64,000 bases of DNA from Paenibacillus crassostreae (GCF_001857945.1 NZ_CP017770.1:3534001-3598000), one strand, 5' to 3'; shown: positions 8,753 to 18,200, counted from the first letter of the stretch. Program-made: numbers and translations. The notes: generated from the sequence alone by a model not told the origin.

Positions 8753-9649
8753 ATGAAGAGAGCAAGGTTAATCTATAATCCTACTTCTGGACGAGAGGAA
8801 ATGAAAAAAAGACTAGCTGACATATTAGAACGCCTCGACCAAGGTGGTATTGAGACTTCGGTCCATGCTACAACGGGAGAAGGAGACGCGACTCGTGAAG
8901 CTGCAGAAGCTGTAGAACGCGGGTATGATATGATCATTGCCGCGGGTGGCGATGGTACGTTGTATGAAGTCGTTAATGGAATAGCTGGCAAAAAAAATCT
9001 TCCACCACTCGGCTTATTTCCGCTGGGAACAACTAATGACTTCGCTCGAGGACTTGGTATTCCTAAGAATTGGGAAGAATATTGTGATCTGATTATTCAA
9101 CAAGAGACAAGACCTATAGATGTAGGAAAAGCCAACGATCGTTATTTCATTAATATTGCGGGTGGCGGAACGTTAACGGAATTGACATACGATGTTCCAA
9201 GTAAGCTCAAGACTTTAATCGGACAACTTGCCTATTATCTAAAAGGAATAGAGAAGATGGTTCGCTTATCACCACAGGAACTTATTATCAAGGCGAATGG
9301 ACAGGAAACTTTGCATGATGAATTTATGTTGTTTCTCATTGCGAATACGAATTCCGTTGGGGGATTCGAACTACTGGCTCCAGATGCGCGTATTGATGAT
9401 GGTTTATTTGATGTCATTGCACTAAAGAACTGTAGTTTACCTGAATTCGTTCGTGTCGTTAGTATGGCACTCCGTGGTGAACATCTGCGGGATAAGAAAG
9501 TCATTCATTTCCAAACAGATTATATGGAGGTCACTTCACCAGGTGAAGTGTTGTTGAATCTTGATGGTGAGCTAGGGGGTTCATTACCTGGTACTTTCGA
9601 GATGTTGAAGCAACATATACAGATTTTCGCTAAAGCAGATTTAAAATAG
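8753..9649 (+). CDS. dgkB: diacylglycerol kinase DgkB
   Basis: A 298-residue soluble lipid kinase. The nucleotide-binding signature [11 protein letters not shown] lies at residues 63-73 and the [12 protein letters not shown] motif at about 95-106, as in DgkB, which recycles diacylglycerol to phosphatidic acid after lipoteichoic acid synthesis. An upstream GTG at 8741 lies inside the likely ribosome-binding site AGGTGG; ATG 8753 has proper spacing and gives the usual start [13 protein letters not shown]. It is followed by rlmCD, the same neighbour order as in Bacillus. Confidence 0.9.
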   Translation: MKRARLIYNPTSGREEMKKRLADILERLDQGGIETSVHATTGEGDATREAAEAVERGYDMIIAAGGDGTLYEVVNGIAGKKNLPPLGLFPLGTTNDFARGLGIPKNWEEYCDLIIQQETRPIDVGKANDRYFINIAGGGTLTELTYDVPSKLKTLIGQLAYYLKGIEKMVRLSPQELIIKANGQETLHDEFMLFLIANTNSVGGFELLAPDARIDDGLFDVIALKNCSLPEFVRVVSMALRGEHLRDKKVIHFQTDYMEVTSPGEVLLNLDGELGGSLPGTFEMLKQHIQIFAKADLK

Positions 9650-9690
9650 TTACCCATGAGAAAATTAAGGGAAGAAGTGAATATAGCATC

Positions 9691-11163
9691 ATGAGAAAAC
9701 ACCGTAGCGGTCGCTCATCCGACCGCCATAGCAATCCTGCTCCATTGATTGGATTGCCGGTTACCAAGAACGACGAAGTCGTCATCGACATTGTCGGTAT
9801 GAACCATGACGGAGATGGGGTTGGCCGTGTAGAAGGCTATACCCTATTTGTGCGGGGGGCTCTCCCAGGGGAGAGCGTTCTGGTGAAAGTTCTGAAAACC
9901 AAGAAGCAATATGGTTATGCTAAACTATTAAATATCATAGTTCAGAGCCCTGATCGTATTGAAGTGCCCTATTCGATCAAGGATCAATATGGTGGATGTC
10001 AGCTACAACATATGGATTACAACGCACAATTGATATGGAAGCGTCAGTTAGTAATAAACAACCTAGTGCGCATTGGGAAATTAGATGTACTAGATGAACA
10101 AGTGAGTGGGGAAGCTGCAGAACAAGGGATTAAGGTACATGATACAATCGGCATGGACAATCCTTGGCGTTATCGCAATAAAGCCCAAGTCCCCATCGGA
10201 GAATCTGATGGAGAGCTTGTAGCGGGCTTCTATGCCCGAGGAAGTCATCGTATTATCGATATGGATGTATGCCTTATACAGCATGAGACCATTGATCAAA
10301 TCCTTAATCTTGTTAAAACTATCGGTCGTAAGCTTGGTATCACAGCTTATAACGAGGAAACAGGACAAGGTTTACTTCGCCATGTTGTCGTTAAAGTGGC
10401 CTTCCGTACAGGAGAAATAATGGTTGTCTTAGTAACGAATGGTGCGAAGATACCGAATGTTGACACCTGGATTGCCGAGATTACCAAGTCTATGCCAGCT
10501 GTGACTAGTATATGTCAGAATATCAATACGAAGCAGACGAACGTCATCTTCGGTGATAAGACTAATGTATTGTGGGGGAATGAAGTCATCTACGATTATA
10601 TTGGTGACGTGAAATTTGCCATCTCCGCACGTTCATTCTATCAAGTGAATCCAGTCCAGACTGAAGTGCTGTATAGGAAAACACTGGATTATGCGGGACT
10701 TACAGGAGCAGAGACCGTCATTGATGCCTACTGTGGCATCGGAACGATATCGTTGTTCTTAGCTCAACATGCGAAGAAAGTCTATGGCGTAGAAATTGTC
10801 CCTGAGGCAATCGAAGATGCACGGGCTAATGCTAAGTTGAACGGTATGACCAATGTCGAATTCGAAGTCGGCGCTTCAGAGGATGTCATTCCTCGCTGGA
10901 AGGAGCAAGGGATCACGCCGGATGTGATCGTCGTAGATCCACCTCGTAAGGGCTGTGATCCGCGCTTACTAGAGACGATCCTAACGATGCAACCGGAGCG
11001 GGTGGTGTACGTGAGTTGCAACCCATCGACATTAGCGCGCGATCTGAGAGTGCTCGAGGATGGCGGTTATCGGACGGTTGAGGTGCAACCGGTGGATATG
11101 TTCCCGCATACGGTGCATGTGGAGTGCGTGGTAAGGATATATCGAGAGGATGTAACAAATTAA
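9691..11163 (+). CDS. rlmCD: 23S rRNA (uracil-5-)-methyltransferase RlmCD
   Basis: A 490-residue SAM-dependent RNA methyltransferase of the RumA/TrmA family. A basic N-terminal extension precedes a TRAM domain (about 25-90), then the Rossmann methyltransferase domain with [16 protein letters not shown] (SAM loop), [10 protein letters not shown] and the catalytic Cys in [12 protein letters not shown]. In Gram-positives one enzyme makes both m5U747 and m5U1939. The last codons ([15 protein letters not shown]) matter here: five more copies of this 3' end lie at 48-60 kb, so this gene end looks like the attachment site of mobile elements. Confidence 0.93.
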   Translation: MRKHRSGRSSDRHSNPAPLIGLPVTKNDEVVIDIVGMNHDGDGVGRVEGYTLFVRGALPGESVLVKVLKTKKQYGYAKLLNIIVQSPDRIEVPYSIKDQYGGCQLQHMDYNAQLIWKRQLVINNLVRIGKLDVLDEQVSGEAAEQGIKVHDTIGMDNPWRYRNKAQVPIGESDGELVAGFYARGSHRIIDMDVCLIQHETIDQILNLVKTIGRKLGITAYNEETGQGLLRHVVVKVAFRTGEIMVVLVTNGAKIPNVDTWIAEITKSMPAVTSICQNINTKQTNVIFGDKTNVLWGNEVIYDYIGDVKFAISARSFYQVNPVQTEVLYRKTLDYAGLTGAETVIDAYCGIGTISLFLAQHAKKVYGVEIVPEAIEDARANAKLNGMTNVEFEVGASEDVIPRWKEQGITPDVIVVDPPRKGCDPRLLETILTMQPERVVYVSCNPSTLARDLRVLEDGGYRTVEVQPVDMFPHTVHVECVVRIYREDVTN

Positions 11164-11292
11164 TAAACCCGTGATATAACTAATAAAGTCCAGCTAAAAT
11201 CGTAATAAAGTCCTGATATTCCTGAGTGAGTGAATGAGAAAGGCAGCAGATACCGCCAACCTCCAGGCACACCCAGAAGCCTGCAAAAGAAC

Positions 11293-11345
11293 CGAAAAAA
11301 ACCGAGTGAAAACCAGGTATATCCCTGTTTTCACTCGGTTTTTCT
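11293..11345 (+). terminator. intrinsic terminator after rlmCD
   Basis: An inverted repeat pairs AAAACCGAGTGAAAAC with GTTTTCACTCGGTTTT around a short CAGG/CCTG-closed loop, and runs into a T-rich tract. It lies 130 bases after the rlmCD stop and could act in both directions. Confidence 0.8.
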
Positions 11346-11785
11346 TTTGCCTCGTTAAATACCTCGGGGTTGTCGTCAGATCGCCGCGGCACACGAAACC
11401 CATGATATTCCTGCCTTTTCCCCAAATCGACTCCCCTCTTTACGAACTTCTTCATCCATCTCCAATCGTTTGTCTCCCCATTCATTTCCCCCTGATCTTT
11501 TGCATGGCGGTTTTGTAGCAAGAGTTTATTTATGCATGCAACGGTGGAATGCGGGTTGAGGTGGTGTGAAGTAGCAGGGGTTTATTAATTGGGAACAGAG
11601 GATTAGGGTAGAAGCATAATTGATAAAACTTTGAAACGCTCAAAGCGTTAGTAGGATATGATCTCCGTCAGCGTTTTTTTGTGCGAATATTTATTTGCTG
11701 ACAAGCTGTTGTCGCTGATTCTTTTTTATTAATAGTGACGCTTAAACACATACCATCAAAACGTGTCGAATATTGCAAAAAAATG
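11346..11785. other. intergenic region without a supported gene
   Basis: Open frames here have no start context and look spurious. A small hairpin (AACGCTCAAAGCGTT, 11634-11649) and a later CAGCGTTTTTTT near 11667-11679 could form a second terminator. The stretch lies between the intact rlmCD end and the riboswitch promoter, where the first mobile-element boundary is expected. Confidence 0.4.
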
Positions 11786-11814
11786 TTGAAATGTTTGCGT
11801 TTTGCAAATATAAT
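11786..11814 (+). promoter_or_regulatory. sigma-A promoter of the riboswitch operon
   Basis: A -35 box TTGAAA (11786-11791), a 17-base spacer and a perfect -10 TATAAT (11809-11814). The predicted start point (about 11821) is some 25 bases before the aptamer. Confidence 0.75.
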
Positions 11815-11842
11815 AAAGCTAACATGAACTACATAATGCTCA

Positions 11843-11930
11843 AATCGAAACGGCAAACCTATTAAAAAGTAGGGACGCAAAACTATGGACCTAAGGAAGA
11901 TAATTCTATGGTCGCCAAGTTACCGAAGGT
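11843..11930 (+). promoter_or_regulatory. cyclic di-GMP-I (GEMM) riboswitch
   Basis: Diagnostic elements of the GEMM-I aptamer are present in order: ACGGCAAACCTA (11850-11861), a short P2 hairpin closed by AAAA in place of the usual GAAA tetraloop, the highly conserved TAGGGACGCAAAACTATGG (11870-11888), CCTAAG, and GGTCGCCAAGTTACC (11910-11925), which pairs back with the 5' side. Downstream, AAACATC and GATGTTT (about 11945-11968) can form a hairpin before a T-rich stretch, a possible expression platform. It controls an operon containing an HD-GYP enzyme that would degrade the ligand. Confidence 0.9.
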
Positions 11931-11991
11931 GAGGTGAACCTCTAAAACATCACTCTTCTGGATGTTTATATTTTTATATTTGGAGGGACAC

Positions 11992-12351
11992 ATGGCGAGA
12001 ATAATGATTGCTGACGATAGCCCTTCTGTTCGCTTCTTGATTTCAATTTTAGTTACTCAGGCAGGTCATGAAGTCGTTTTACAAGCAAATAATGGACGTG
12101 AGGCTTTAAATGTCTACTTTGAGACGAACCCCGACTTATTGATTGTCGATTTTCAAATGCCTATTATGGATGGCATTTCTCTCATAGAAGAGATTACGAA
12201 AGTAGATCCCGATGCCAAGATCTTGATGTGTACAGGTTCAATTGAAAAGTTACAGTGTGATTCGAGAATGAATAAGGGTGTTACGGTAATCGCAAAACCG
12301 TTTGATAATAAAGACTTTATCGAAGCCGTTTCAACAGCCTTAGCGAATTGA
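11992..12351 (+). CDS. stand-alone CheY-like response regulator
   Basis: A 119-residue receiver domain only. The acidic pocket is at IADDS, the phospho-acceptor Asp is in LLIVDFQMPIMDG, the conserved Thr/Ser is in MCTGS, and the Lys is in VIAKPFD. There is no output domain, so it acts by protein contact. The frame can be extended to 11962, but GGAGGG lies 5-10 bases before ATG 11992, which gives the typical MARIMIADDS start. It is the first gene after the c-di-GMP riboswitch and 28 bases before the fapA-like gene. Confidence 0.9.
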   Translation: MARIMIADDSPSVRFLISILVTQAGHEVVLQANNGREALNVYFETNPDLLIVDFQMPIMDGISLIEEITKVDPDAKILMCTGSIEKLQCDSRMNKGVTVIAKPFDNKDFIEAVSTALAN

Positions 12352-12379
12352 AAGGAATATAACAAGTGAGGTGTTACCT

Positions 12380-14233
12380 ATGTCAGATATCAGTGAACAA
12401 GAAATATTAAAGTTGTTGAAGAAACTCGACCAATATTCTCATTCACAGGAACGAGAGGGAATAGGATCATCTTCAACTACGCCTATTAACCTAGATGATG
12501 AGGTCGTGGATGGATTTATTAAGGTTGAGCATGGAAAGGTCATTGTTGGAAATCCGTCCAATGGGGGTAAAGTCCCTACTTTAAAGGTACAAGCTCCTGT
12601 CAAGCTGTTGATAGATGGACAAGAGATCAGTAAAGAGACTAAAGTTTCTTCTGAAAGCGTAATCGAGTGGAAGATTGAAGAAAAGCCCTTATTCGAAATA
12701 TCAGTATCAGAAGACAAAATAGATGCATATTTAACAATTAATCGCACACAGAGACATGCATGGTCGTTAGCTGATAAGGCTCTTGAATTGGGTGTAACAC
12801 TGACTGCGGAGGAAGATTCATCAATCGTTTTGGAGACCATCAACCTGCAAGATATTCTTACAGCAGTTGAAAATATGAACATTAAGATGAATCTGGATGT
12901 ACCAGCCATACATATGGAAATCCTTCAGCTTTCTCATCGACCTGTGAAGATCGCAAGAGGTAAGCCGCCTGTTCAAGGTCAGGACGCCCGACTGGATATA
13001 TTCTTCTCGGAAAACATCGAGAACATCTTAACCGAGGTACGGGGGTTAATCGACTATAAAAATCACATGAACATTCCCTCCGTCAAGAGTGGAGATGTCA
13101 TTGCTAAGAAAACACCACCTGTAGAAGGACAAACGGGGTATGATGTGCTTGGAAATGTGTTATTTCCCGATCCGGTTAAGGACATTCGTATTGCTGGGAG
13201 GGATAACGTAGAGATTACATCGGATTCCATTGTTATTGCTAAAAAAGAGGGAAGACCTCGAGTCACAGGTAATCAAATTAAGTACTTTGACATCAATACG
13301 GCTTACCTTGTGCCAGGTAACGTTGACTTACAAACAGGCAATATCGTATTTGCAGGTGACGTGATTGTCTACGGAGATGTTATGGATAACATGATTATTG
13401 AATCACTGGGGAACATTTATGTGGCTGGCAGCGTTTTTAATTCGACTTTAACAGCCACTGGGAGTATTGCAGTGAAGGGAAACGTCTTCGGGAGTAATTT
13501 GTATTCTGGATATTTCGGGATGCTTTATAACAGGCTCTATAATAATTCCAAACAGTTGATGGATATACTTGAAAAAATGATGCAAAGCGCAAAAATGTTA
13601 TTAAGTGAAATCAGTAAGAAGAATATGCAAGTGCGGTATGGCCAAGTGTTGCTACTGGTTATAGAAAGCAATTATCAGCAAGTATGGGATGTTCTGAAAG
13701 AATTGATGGGTGTTATTTCAGGCATACAGTCTTACAATAAAGATGCTTTGCAAGAACTGAACAACTATTTAGAGTTATTCCTCCAGCCAACAAAAATAGT
13801 GGAAATCATGACAGCTCCTAGAATGGAAGATTTCTTGCGAGTCTTAAAGAAAGCATTCATGAGAGTCGCTTTAAGTCAGGAATCGCAAGTCCAAATCAAC
13901 ATAAACCAAGGTCAGAACTCAACATTAAAGTCGAATGGAGACATCCTTATCCGAAAAGAAGGCGTTATCCAATGCGACCTTTATTCAGCAAGGAATATCA
14001 TTTTCTTTCTGGACAATTCCGTTTGCCGAGGCTCCAAGCTTGAAGCGGGAGATACGATCTCTGCCATGTATGTTGGTGGCATCACAGGTGTAGTGACAAG
14101 CCTTAAAGCAACAAAGAAAGTTATTGTGAAGAAAATGTTTGAAGGTCGAGTTATCATTGATCGGCAAAGCATGGATATATTTGAACCGATTGAAGAAAAG
14201 ACGTTTGATCATAACAGTTTTAACCAACTTTAA
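12380..14233 (+). CDS. fapA: FapA (DUF342) family protein
   Basis: A 617-residue DUF342/FapA protein. The N-terminal third binds other proteins or polymers; the core (about 230-390) has the family repeats RGKPPVQGQDARLDI, AKKTPPVEGQTGYDVLG and the right-handed beta-helix IVFAGDVIVYGDVMDN, AGSVFNSTLTATGSI; a coiled-coil (about 395-470) and a second beta-helix follow. In Vibrio, FapA links glucose signalling to flagellum assembly; in Firmicutes the role is less clear. A GTG at 12371 is possible but ATG 12380 fits the GAGGTG site. Co-transcription with a receiver and HD-GYP suggests c-di-GMP-linked motility or surface control. Confidence 0.85.
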   Translation: MSDISEQEILKLLKKLDQYSHSQEREGIGSSSTTPINLDDEVVDGFIKVEHGKVIVGNPSNGGKVPTLKVQAPVKLLIDGQEISKETKVSSESVIEWKIEEKPLFEISVSEDKIDAYLTINRTQRHAWSLADKALELGVTLTAEEDSSIVLETINLQDILTAVENMNIKMNLDVPAIHMEILQLSHRPVKIARGKPPVQGQDARLDIFFSENIENILTEVRGLIDYKNHMNIPSVKSGDVIAKKTPPVEGQTGYDVLGNVLFPDPVKDIRIAGRDNVEITSDSIVIAKKEGRPRVTGNQIKYFDINTAYLVPGNVDLQTGNIVFAGDVIVYGDVMDNMIIESLGNIYVAGSVFNSTLTATGSIAVKGNVFGSNLYSGYFGMLYNRLYNNSKQLMDILEKMMQSAKMLLSEISKKNMQVRYGQVLLLVIESNYQQVWDVLKELMGVISGIQSYNKDALQELNNYLELFLQPTKIVEIMTAPRMEDFLRVLKKAFMRVALSQESQVQININQGQNSTLKSNGDILIRKEGVIQCDLYSARNIIFFLDNSVCRGSKLEAGDTISAMYVGGITGVVTSLKATKKVIVKKMFEGRVIIDRQSMDIFEPIEEKTFDHNSFNQL

Positions 14234-14237
14234 GTGG

Positions 14238-15245
14238 GTGACTCTTATCGATAATACGCGTTTTATTGGGAGAAGATTAAATAATAATGTTTATTCGAGG
14301 CAAGGCAGCTTACTTCTACCTCAGAACAGTATCTTAGACAATCATCATCTTGATCTCCTTCACCAACACGGAATCGAGATATGGCGAGAAGACATCCAAC
14401 TGGTTACGGAAGTCATAATGGAAGAAGCGATTTCAGAAGTTCAAGCGATCTATGAAAAGATTCATCACCAAACGGAACAGCTATCGAATCAAGGGATACA
14501 GGATGAGTTAATGCCGAAAATCCAAGAATTATGTATCAACAATAACCTATCGAATGTTATATTAGAATTAAGTAAAAAGGATAATTATACCTATCGACAT
14601 TGTATTGGAGTTGCGGTTATTTCGTTTTTAATCGGAAAATGGTTGAGGATGAAAGACGAAGAGCTAAGTGAACTTGCCATTGCGGGTTTATTGCATGATC
14701 TTGGCAAGGTTAAGATTCCTGATTTGATATTAAATAAAGCAAGTAGGCTTAATGCTGACGAGTATGCCGAAATGAAGCTCCATACACTTTTGGGGTATGA
14801 GATGATTCGGAATATTTCAGAAATGACGGAACAACAAGCTCTAGTTGCGCTTCAGCATCATGAAAGAGAAGATGGCAGCGGATATCCATTTGGAGTTTCG
14901 GGCGAAAAGATCACTCCATTCAGTAAGATCGTATCAGTCGCTGATGTGTTTCATACGATGATTTCAGAACGAGTGTATAAGAAACCAGTACCCTTGTACC
15001 AAGTGTTTCAGGAAATCTACAAAAGTTCCTATGGATTGTTTGATCCAAAGATTGTTCATAGTTTTATCATGAACATGATGAACAGATTGGTTGGCGATCA
15101 TGTGATTTTGACGGATGGTCAAGTGGCTCGTATAGTCATGCTCCATCCAGACGATCTTATCAATCCTTTAGTTGAGGCTAAAGGACAATTTTATGATTTA
15201 CGACATTCTGAACATAAAATCTTAGACTTTGCCAGCAATCAATAA
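14238..15245 (+). CDS. HD-GYP domain c-di-GMP phosphodiesterase
   Basis: A 335-residue protein with a short N-terminal domain and a C-terminal HD-GYP domain: the HD pair in LLHDLGKV (about residues 151-158) and HHEREDGSGYPFG (GYP near 215-217). These hydrolyse c-di-GMP to GMP. The frame opens 99 bases earlier inside fapA; the most likely start is GTG 14238, five bases after the fapA stop, with weak ribosome-binding sequence, implying translational coupling. Being under a c-di-GMP riboswitch, it would form a feedback loop. Confidence 0.85.
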   Translation: MTLIDNTRFIGRRLNNNVYSRQGSLLLPQNSILDNHHLDLLHQHGIEIWREDIQLVTEVIMEEAISEVQAIYEKIHHQTEQLSNQGIQDELMPKIQELCINNNLSNVILELSKKDNYTYRHCIGVAVISFLIGKWLRMKDEELSELAIAGLLHDLGKVKIPDLILNKASRLNADEYAEMKLHTLLGYEMIRNISEMTEQQALVALQHHEREDGSGYPFGVSGEKITPFSKIVSVADVFHTMISERVYKKPVPLYQVFQEIYKSSYGLFDPKIVHSFIMNMMNRLVGDHVILTDGQVARIVMLHPDDLINPLVEAKGQFYDLRHSEHKILDFASNQ

Positions 15246-15265
15246 CGAAACAAATGGAGGTTCCC

Positions 15266-15637
15266 ATGAAAGTCTCTACTTTAAGATTATTAAGAAAAGA
15301 AAGAAAGATGACTTTACAAGCTGTAGCAGAGTCAATCGGTGTAGCTAAAAGCACCTATGCCTGTTATGAACTAAATTATCGACAGCCGCCCATTGAAGTG
15401 TGGCAGAAGCTGGCCATACTTTTCAACACATCCGTCGACTATATAATCGGAGCTACGGATGATCTTCATCCCCAATATAAATGTACGAATGCGAAAGCGA
15501 TTCTTAAAAATTCGAAACTTCACTGGGATGGAGTACCATTAACGGCGAATGACCTTGAAATAGTTCGTGATCTTTTGGAGAGGGTTGTTCAGGAAAGGAT
15601 AAGTTCTAAGGATAAGAAGGGGTTGTCTAGCATTTGA
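15266..15637 (+). CDS. XRE family helix-turn-helix regulator
   Basis: A 123-residue protein. An N-terminal lambda-repressor-type HTH (LRLLRKERKMTLQAVAESIG, then AKSTYACYE) spans residues 4-60, followed by a short C-terminal helix (LTANDLEIVRDLLERVV) typical of SinR/phage-repressor-like oligomerisation tails. The upstream in-frame ATG at 15254 overlaps the GGAGG, so ATG 15266 is chosen. It follows the HD-GYP gene by 20 bases and may be in the same operon or a repressor of accessory genes downstream. Confidence 0.85.
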   Translation: MKVSTLRLLRKERKMTLQAVAESIGVAKSTYACYELNYRQPPIEVWQKLAILFNTSVDYIIGATDDLHPQYKCTNAKAILKNSKLHWDGVPLTANDLEIVRDLLERVVQERISSKDKKGLSSI

Positions 15638-15665
15638 TGTTGCCAGACTGCGAGGTGTAAATAAG

Positions 15666-16313
15666 ATGAAAGATATAATCGATTCCTTGAAACATTTTAA
15701 GCTGACCAAAGAAATAAGAACATTACTAACACAAATACATCCAATGAACAAAAGACAATCTGATTTATATAATGTTTTCAAAAAACTCTACGATTCAGAA
15801 CTGATTGGGGATCAAGAACTGTTTTCTCTCCAAACTCGACTCTCCCTAAGTCATTATTGTATGACGATGGAAGAAAAGTTAAATGGTCTGCTATGTGGAG
15901 CTTATTTATTTGAGGAAGATGAAAAACGATTATGGTTCGGAGCAGGTCCGAGTATACCAGATGGCTACAAAGAATATTCACATGGGCTTGATGTCAAAAT
16001 GGATATTCCAGGTGGGGCAGAAGAGCCGATTTACCTTAGAAATACATTAATTGTAAGTAATATTGAACGCGGTGAAGACATTGTAACATTAAATCATAAG
16101 AAGGAAATGATGGCGGACGGATTTAAATCGTATTGTTGTACTCCTTTGGAATATCAGGGTAAGATGATCGGTCATACCGTTTTATTTTCTGATCAATTAA
16201 GAGATTTTTCTGGCTCTGAAATCGATATGTTTCAGGACCATCGCAATCAAATTGAAAAAAGATTATCCCAGATTAAAGATGAAATAATCTTCATTTTAAA
16301 GAAATCACAGTGA
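15666..16313 (+). CDS. GAF domain protein
   Basis: A 215-residue soluble protein. Residues 55-205 look like a GAF sensor domain: LSLSHYCMTMEEKLNGLLCGAYLFEE, a WFGAGPSIPDGY strand-loop, and YCCTPLEYQGKMIGHTVLFSD. There is no catalytic output domain. GAF domains bind cyclic nucleotides or other small molecules. AGGTG precedes the start. It lies 28 bases after the XRE gene in the same direction. Confidence 0.65.
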   Translation: MKDIIDSLKHFKLTKEIRTLLTQIHPMNKRQSDLYNVFKKLYDSELIGDQELFSLQTRLSLSHYCMTMEEKLNGLLCGAYLFEEDEKRLWFGAGPSIPDGYKEYSHGLDVKMDIPGGAEEPIYLRNTLIVSNIERGEDIVTLNHKKEMMADGFKSYCCTPLEYQGKMIGHTVLFSDQLRDFSGSEIDMFQDHRNQIEKRLSQIKDEIIFILKKSQ

Positions 16314-16510
16314 TTTCGGTTATGATATTGCTTGTGATCATAGATTTTTCTTTGTTGATAAGTACTATGAAACTGATTTCATTTAGATTTCTAAAAATGG
16401 GATGATGGGAAAACGATATTATGATGTTTCTATCATGGATGGTTATGAAAAAAATGTAAGCGGAGAAAATTGCTGATCTATTAAGTGGTAAAGACTGGAG
16501 TTGATTCGCC

Positions 16511-16608
16511 ATCCGCGAATGGTCACCTGAGCACGATAAGATGGGCAAAGGTGTCACGTTGTCTAAAGAAGAGATCGTTGCACTGAGGGATTTGCTGAAC
16601 GGATTGAA
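16511..16608 (+). pseudogene. 3' fragment of a PC4/YdbC-like gene, copy 1
   Basis: The translation IREWSPEHDKMGKGVTLS and onward to LRDLLNGL matches the C-terminus of YdbC-type PC4 single-strand-DNA-binding proteins. A stop codon directly before it and the lack of the N-terminal half show that it is broken. A second, about 80-85% identical copy lies at 17171-17323. The rest of 16314-16510 has no supported gene. Confidence 0.7.
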
Positions 16609-16632
16609 AATTTATAAAGAGGAGAATTCATT

Positions 16633-17169
16633 GTGAGCCTAACTCGAGAAGACTTTTTTTGTGGAGCATTTCTTTCTTATCTATTAAACAATAGAATTGT
16701 TCCTGCCATATTTGAAGAACGAATAGACCCAAATAGAAAAATATATGACTTCACTACTAATAAGGGCGATTTTCGTGTGTATGTTAAGTCTAGCGAAAAG
16801 CCAGTCAATGAAAGTAGTCAAAAGAATGGTTGTAGATGGAATTTTCCGTTTACTGAAAATCAGATTGATGAGTTGAAAAGTGTTAAATCTGAAGGAAGGC
16901 AGATGTATTTTGCTTTTGTTTGTGGAAAAACAGCATTAAATAAAAGTAAAATTGCAATTATTCCAGAAAGTATCATATTTAAATATATTGATATTGACAG
17001 AAATAATAAATACAAGGGTCAAAGTATAAAAATAAAACTTGTCAAAGGGCATTGGGACTTCGATGTCTACGGAACAGCTAGGTCAGACAAAGTAGACGGA
17101 TTAGATAATACATTAAAGGTAAGAGTGAAAAATATTGATGAACTTTTCGGGCAAGAGCAAACTGCATAG
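16633..17169 (+). CDS. hypothetical protein, possibly nuclease-like
   Basis: A 178-residue soluble protein starting at GTG with AGGAG upstream. Family not recognised. The segment GDFRVYVKSSEKP followed by WNFPFTENQIDEL resembles the D-x(n)-V-x-V-K core of PD-(D/E)XK nucleases, but no full active site can be proved. AT-rich codon use suggests transfer. It sits between two direct copies of a PC4 gene 3' end, so it may be cargo brought in by a duplication or insertion event. Confidence 0.6.
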   Translation: MSLTREDFFCGAFLSYLLNNRIVPAIFEERIDPNRKIYDFTTNKGDFRVYVKSSEKPVNESSQKNGCRWNFPFTENQIDELKSVKSEGRQMYFAFVCGKTALNKSKIAIIPESIIFKYIDIDRNNKYKGQSIKIKLVKGHWDFDVYGTARSDKVDGLDNTLKVRVKNIDELFGQEQTA

Positions 17170-17170
17170 A

Positions 17171-17323
17171 GCAAGAAACAATCTCATTAGCTGGAATGAC
17201 CGCGAACCTAAATATGATATCCGCGAATGGTCACCTGAGCATGATAAGATGGATAAAGGTGTTACGTTGTCCAAGGATGAAATTGTTGCGTTGAGGGATT
17301 TGTTGAATGGGTTGGGGTTGTAA
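17171..17323 (+). pseudogene. 3' fragment of a PC4/YdbC-like gene, copy 2
   Basis: The translation NNLISWNDREPKYDIREW and on to LNGLGL is the C-terminal two thirds of a YdbC-like transcriptional coactivator p15/PC4 protein. The N-terminus is replaced by the end of the preceding gene. A frame open from 17135 gives an unrelated N-terminus that overlaps the neighbour, so I treat it as a remnant. Confidence 0.7.
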
Positions 17324-17382
17324 CCACAGTAGAAATGATTAGAAATGACTGCATAAATATAATTTTGTATGGAGGGGTAGAG

Positions 17383-17637
17383 TTGAAAATTAAGACGATT
17401 AATCCAACAAACATAAATCGATTACGTATTGCATTTGAGAATGTGCTTCTAGACAATGGTATTAGGTATACTAAAGTAGGTATAACAGAGGATGGAGACG
17501 AATTGGTTTTCCTGTTTGAAGGGAACGATAAACTGCATACCTTCAAATGGAATAAAAAAACGTGTGTTGGTCATGGCACCGAAGAAATAGCCAAAAGTGT
17601 ACTGGAACCAATGATAACCAGATTAAAAGGGATTTAA
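17383..17637 (+). CDS. small hypothetical protein
   Basis: About 84 residues, starting at TTG 17383 with a strong GGAGGGG eight bases before. An upstream ATG (17335) in the same frame has no ribosome-binding site. The protein is a mixed alpha/beta sequence with KWNKKTCVGHGTEEIAKSV near the end. Family not recognised; it belongs to a row of small accessory genes, each with its own good ribosome-binding site. Confidence 0.6.
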   Translation: MKIKTINPTNINRLRIAFENVLLDNGIRYTKVGITEDGDELVFLFEGNDKLHTFKWNKKTCVGHGTEEIAKSVLEPMITRLKGI

Positions 17638-17658
17638 TTAACTTTCTTGAGGAGCATT

Positions 17659-17844
17659 ATGATCAGAAAACCATGCAAACTAGATACTGACTTTCAACGA
17701 TCAATTTCATTCCAAAGAGAAATAGAAGTTTGGCTTGATGGAGAGCTTGATACAGTAGGTAAGGTAGAGTCGTTCACCGACGAAACTGTTAAAATAGATG
17801 GTAGCTACTTTATTCGAGAGAATTGTAAATTTTGGATGATATGA
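17659..17844 (+). CDS. small hypothetical protein
   Basis: 61 residues, ATG start with GAGGAG at good distance (the TTG at 17647 overlaps that site). EVWLDGELDTVGKVESFTDETVKIDGSYF looks like a small beta-barrel fold. Function unknown; third small gene of the accessory block. Confidence 0.55.
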   Translation: MIRKPCKLDTDFQRSISFQREIEVWLDGELDTVGKVESFTDETVKIDGSYFIRENCKFWMI

Positions 17845-17897
17845 ATGGGTTATTGCATTAGGTACTAAAGTAAGAAAAAAAACAAGGTGGGATACTC

Positions 17898-18164
17898 ATG
17901 AGTAAAGTGTTTACAATTAAACAAAACATACTTAAAATTATTTCGGATGCTGAGCCTATTACAACTTCTTTCATGAATAAATCCGAGTTACTTGAGATTG
18001 AATTTGTTAAATTGTATAGTTCTCTTCCCGATTTTTATCGATATAGTATATCTTCTGACAATAATCTGATGGCTGAATTAAACGAAGGAAAGCAATGGTG
18101 GGTAATAGGATCTATTGATAACACTGAAGGTTTGTTGTTTCCAAGATTTAATCCTACGAAATGA
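17898..18164 (+). CDS. small hypothetical protein
   Basis: 88 residues, with AAGGTGGG before the ATG. It contains an acidic helix-rich middle part and the C-terminal KQWWVIGSIDNTEGLLFP. Not recognised; could be an immunity-type or accessory protein, but there is no direct evidence. Confidence 0.55.
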   Translation: MSKVFTIKQNILKIISDAEPITTSFMNKSELLEIEFVKLYSSLPDFYRYSISSDNNLMAELNEGKQWWVIGSIDNTEGLLFPRFNPTK

Positions 18165-18200
18165 CTGTTGTATCTGCATTCAAATTTGAGGAGGCCTATC

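Noticed and set aside
11234..11518. 94-residue plus-strand frame after rlmCD
   Set aside because: It spans the strong terminator hairpin, has no ribosome-binding site and a composition unlike coding DNA.
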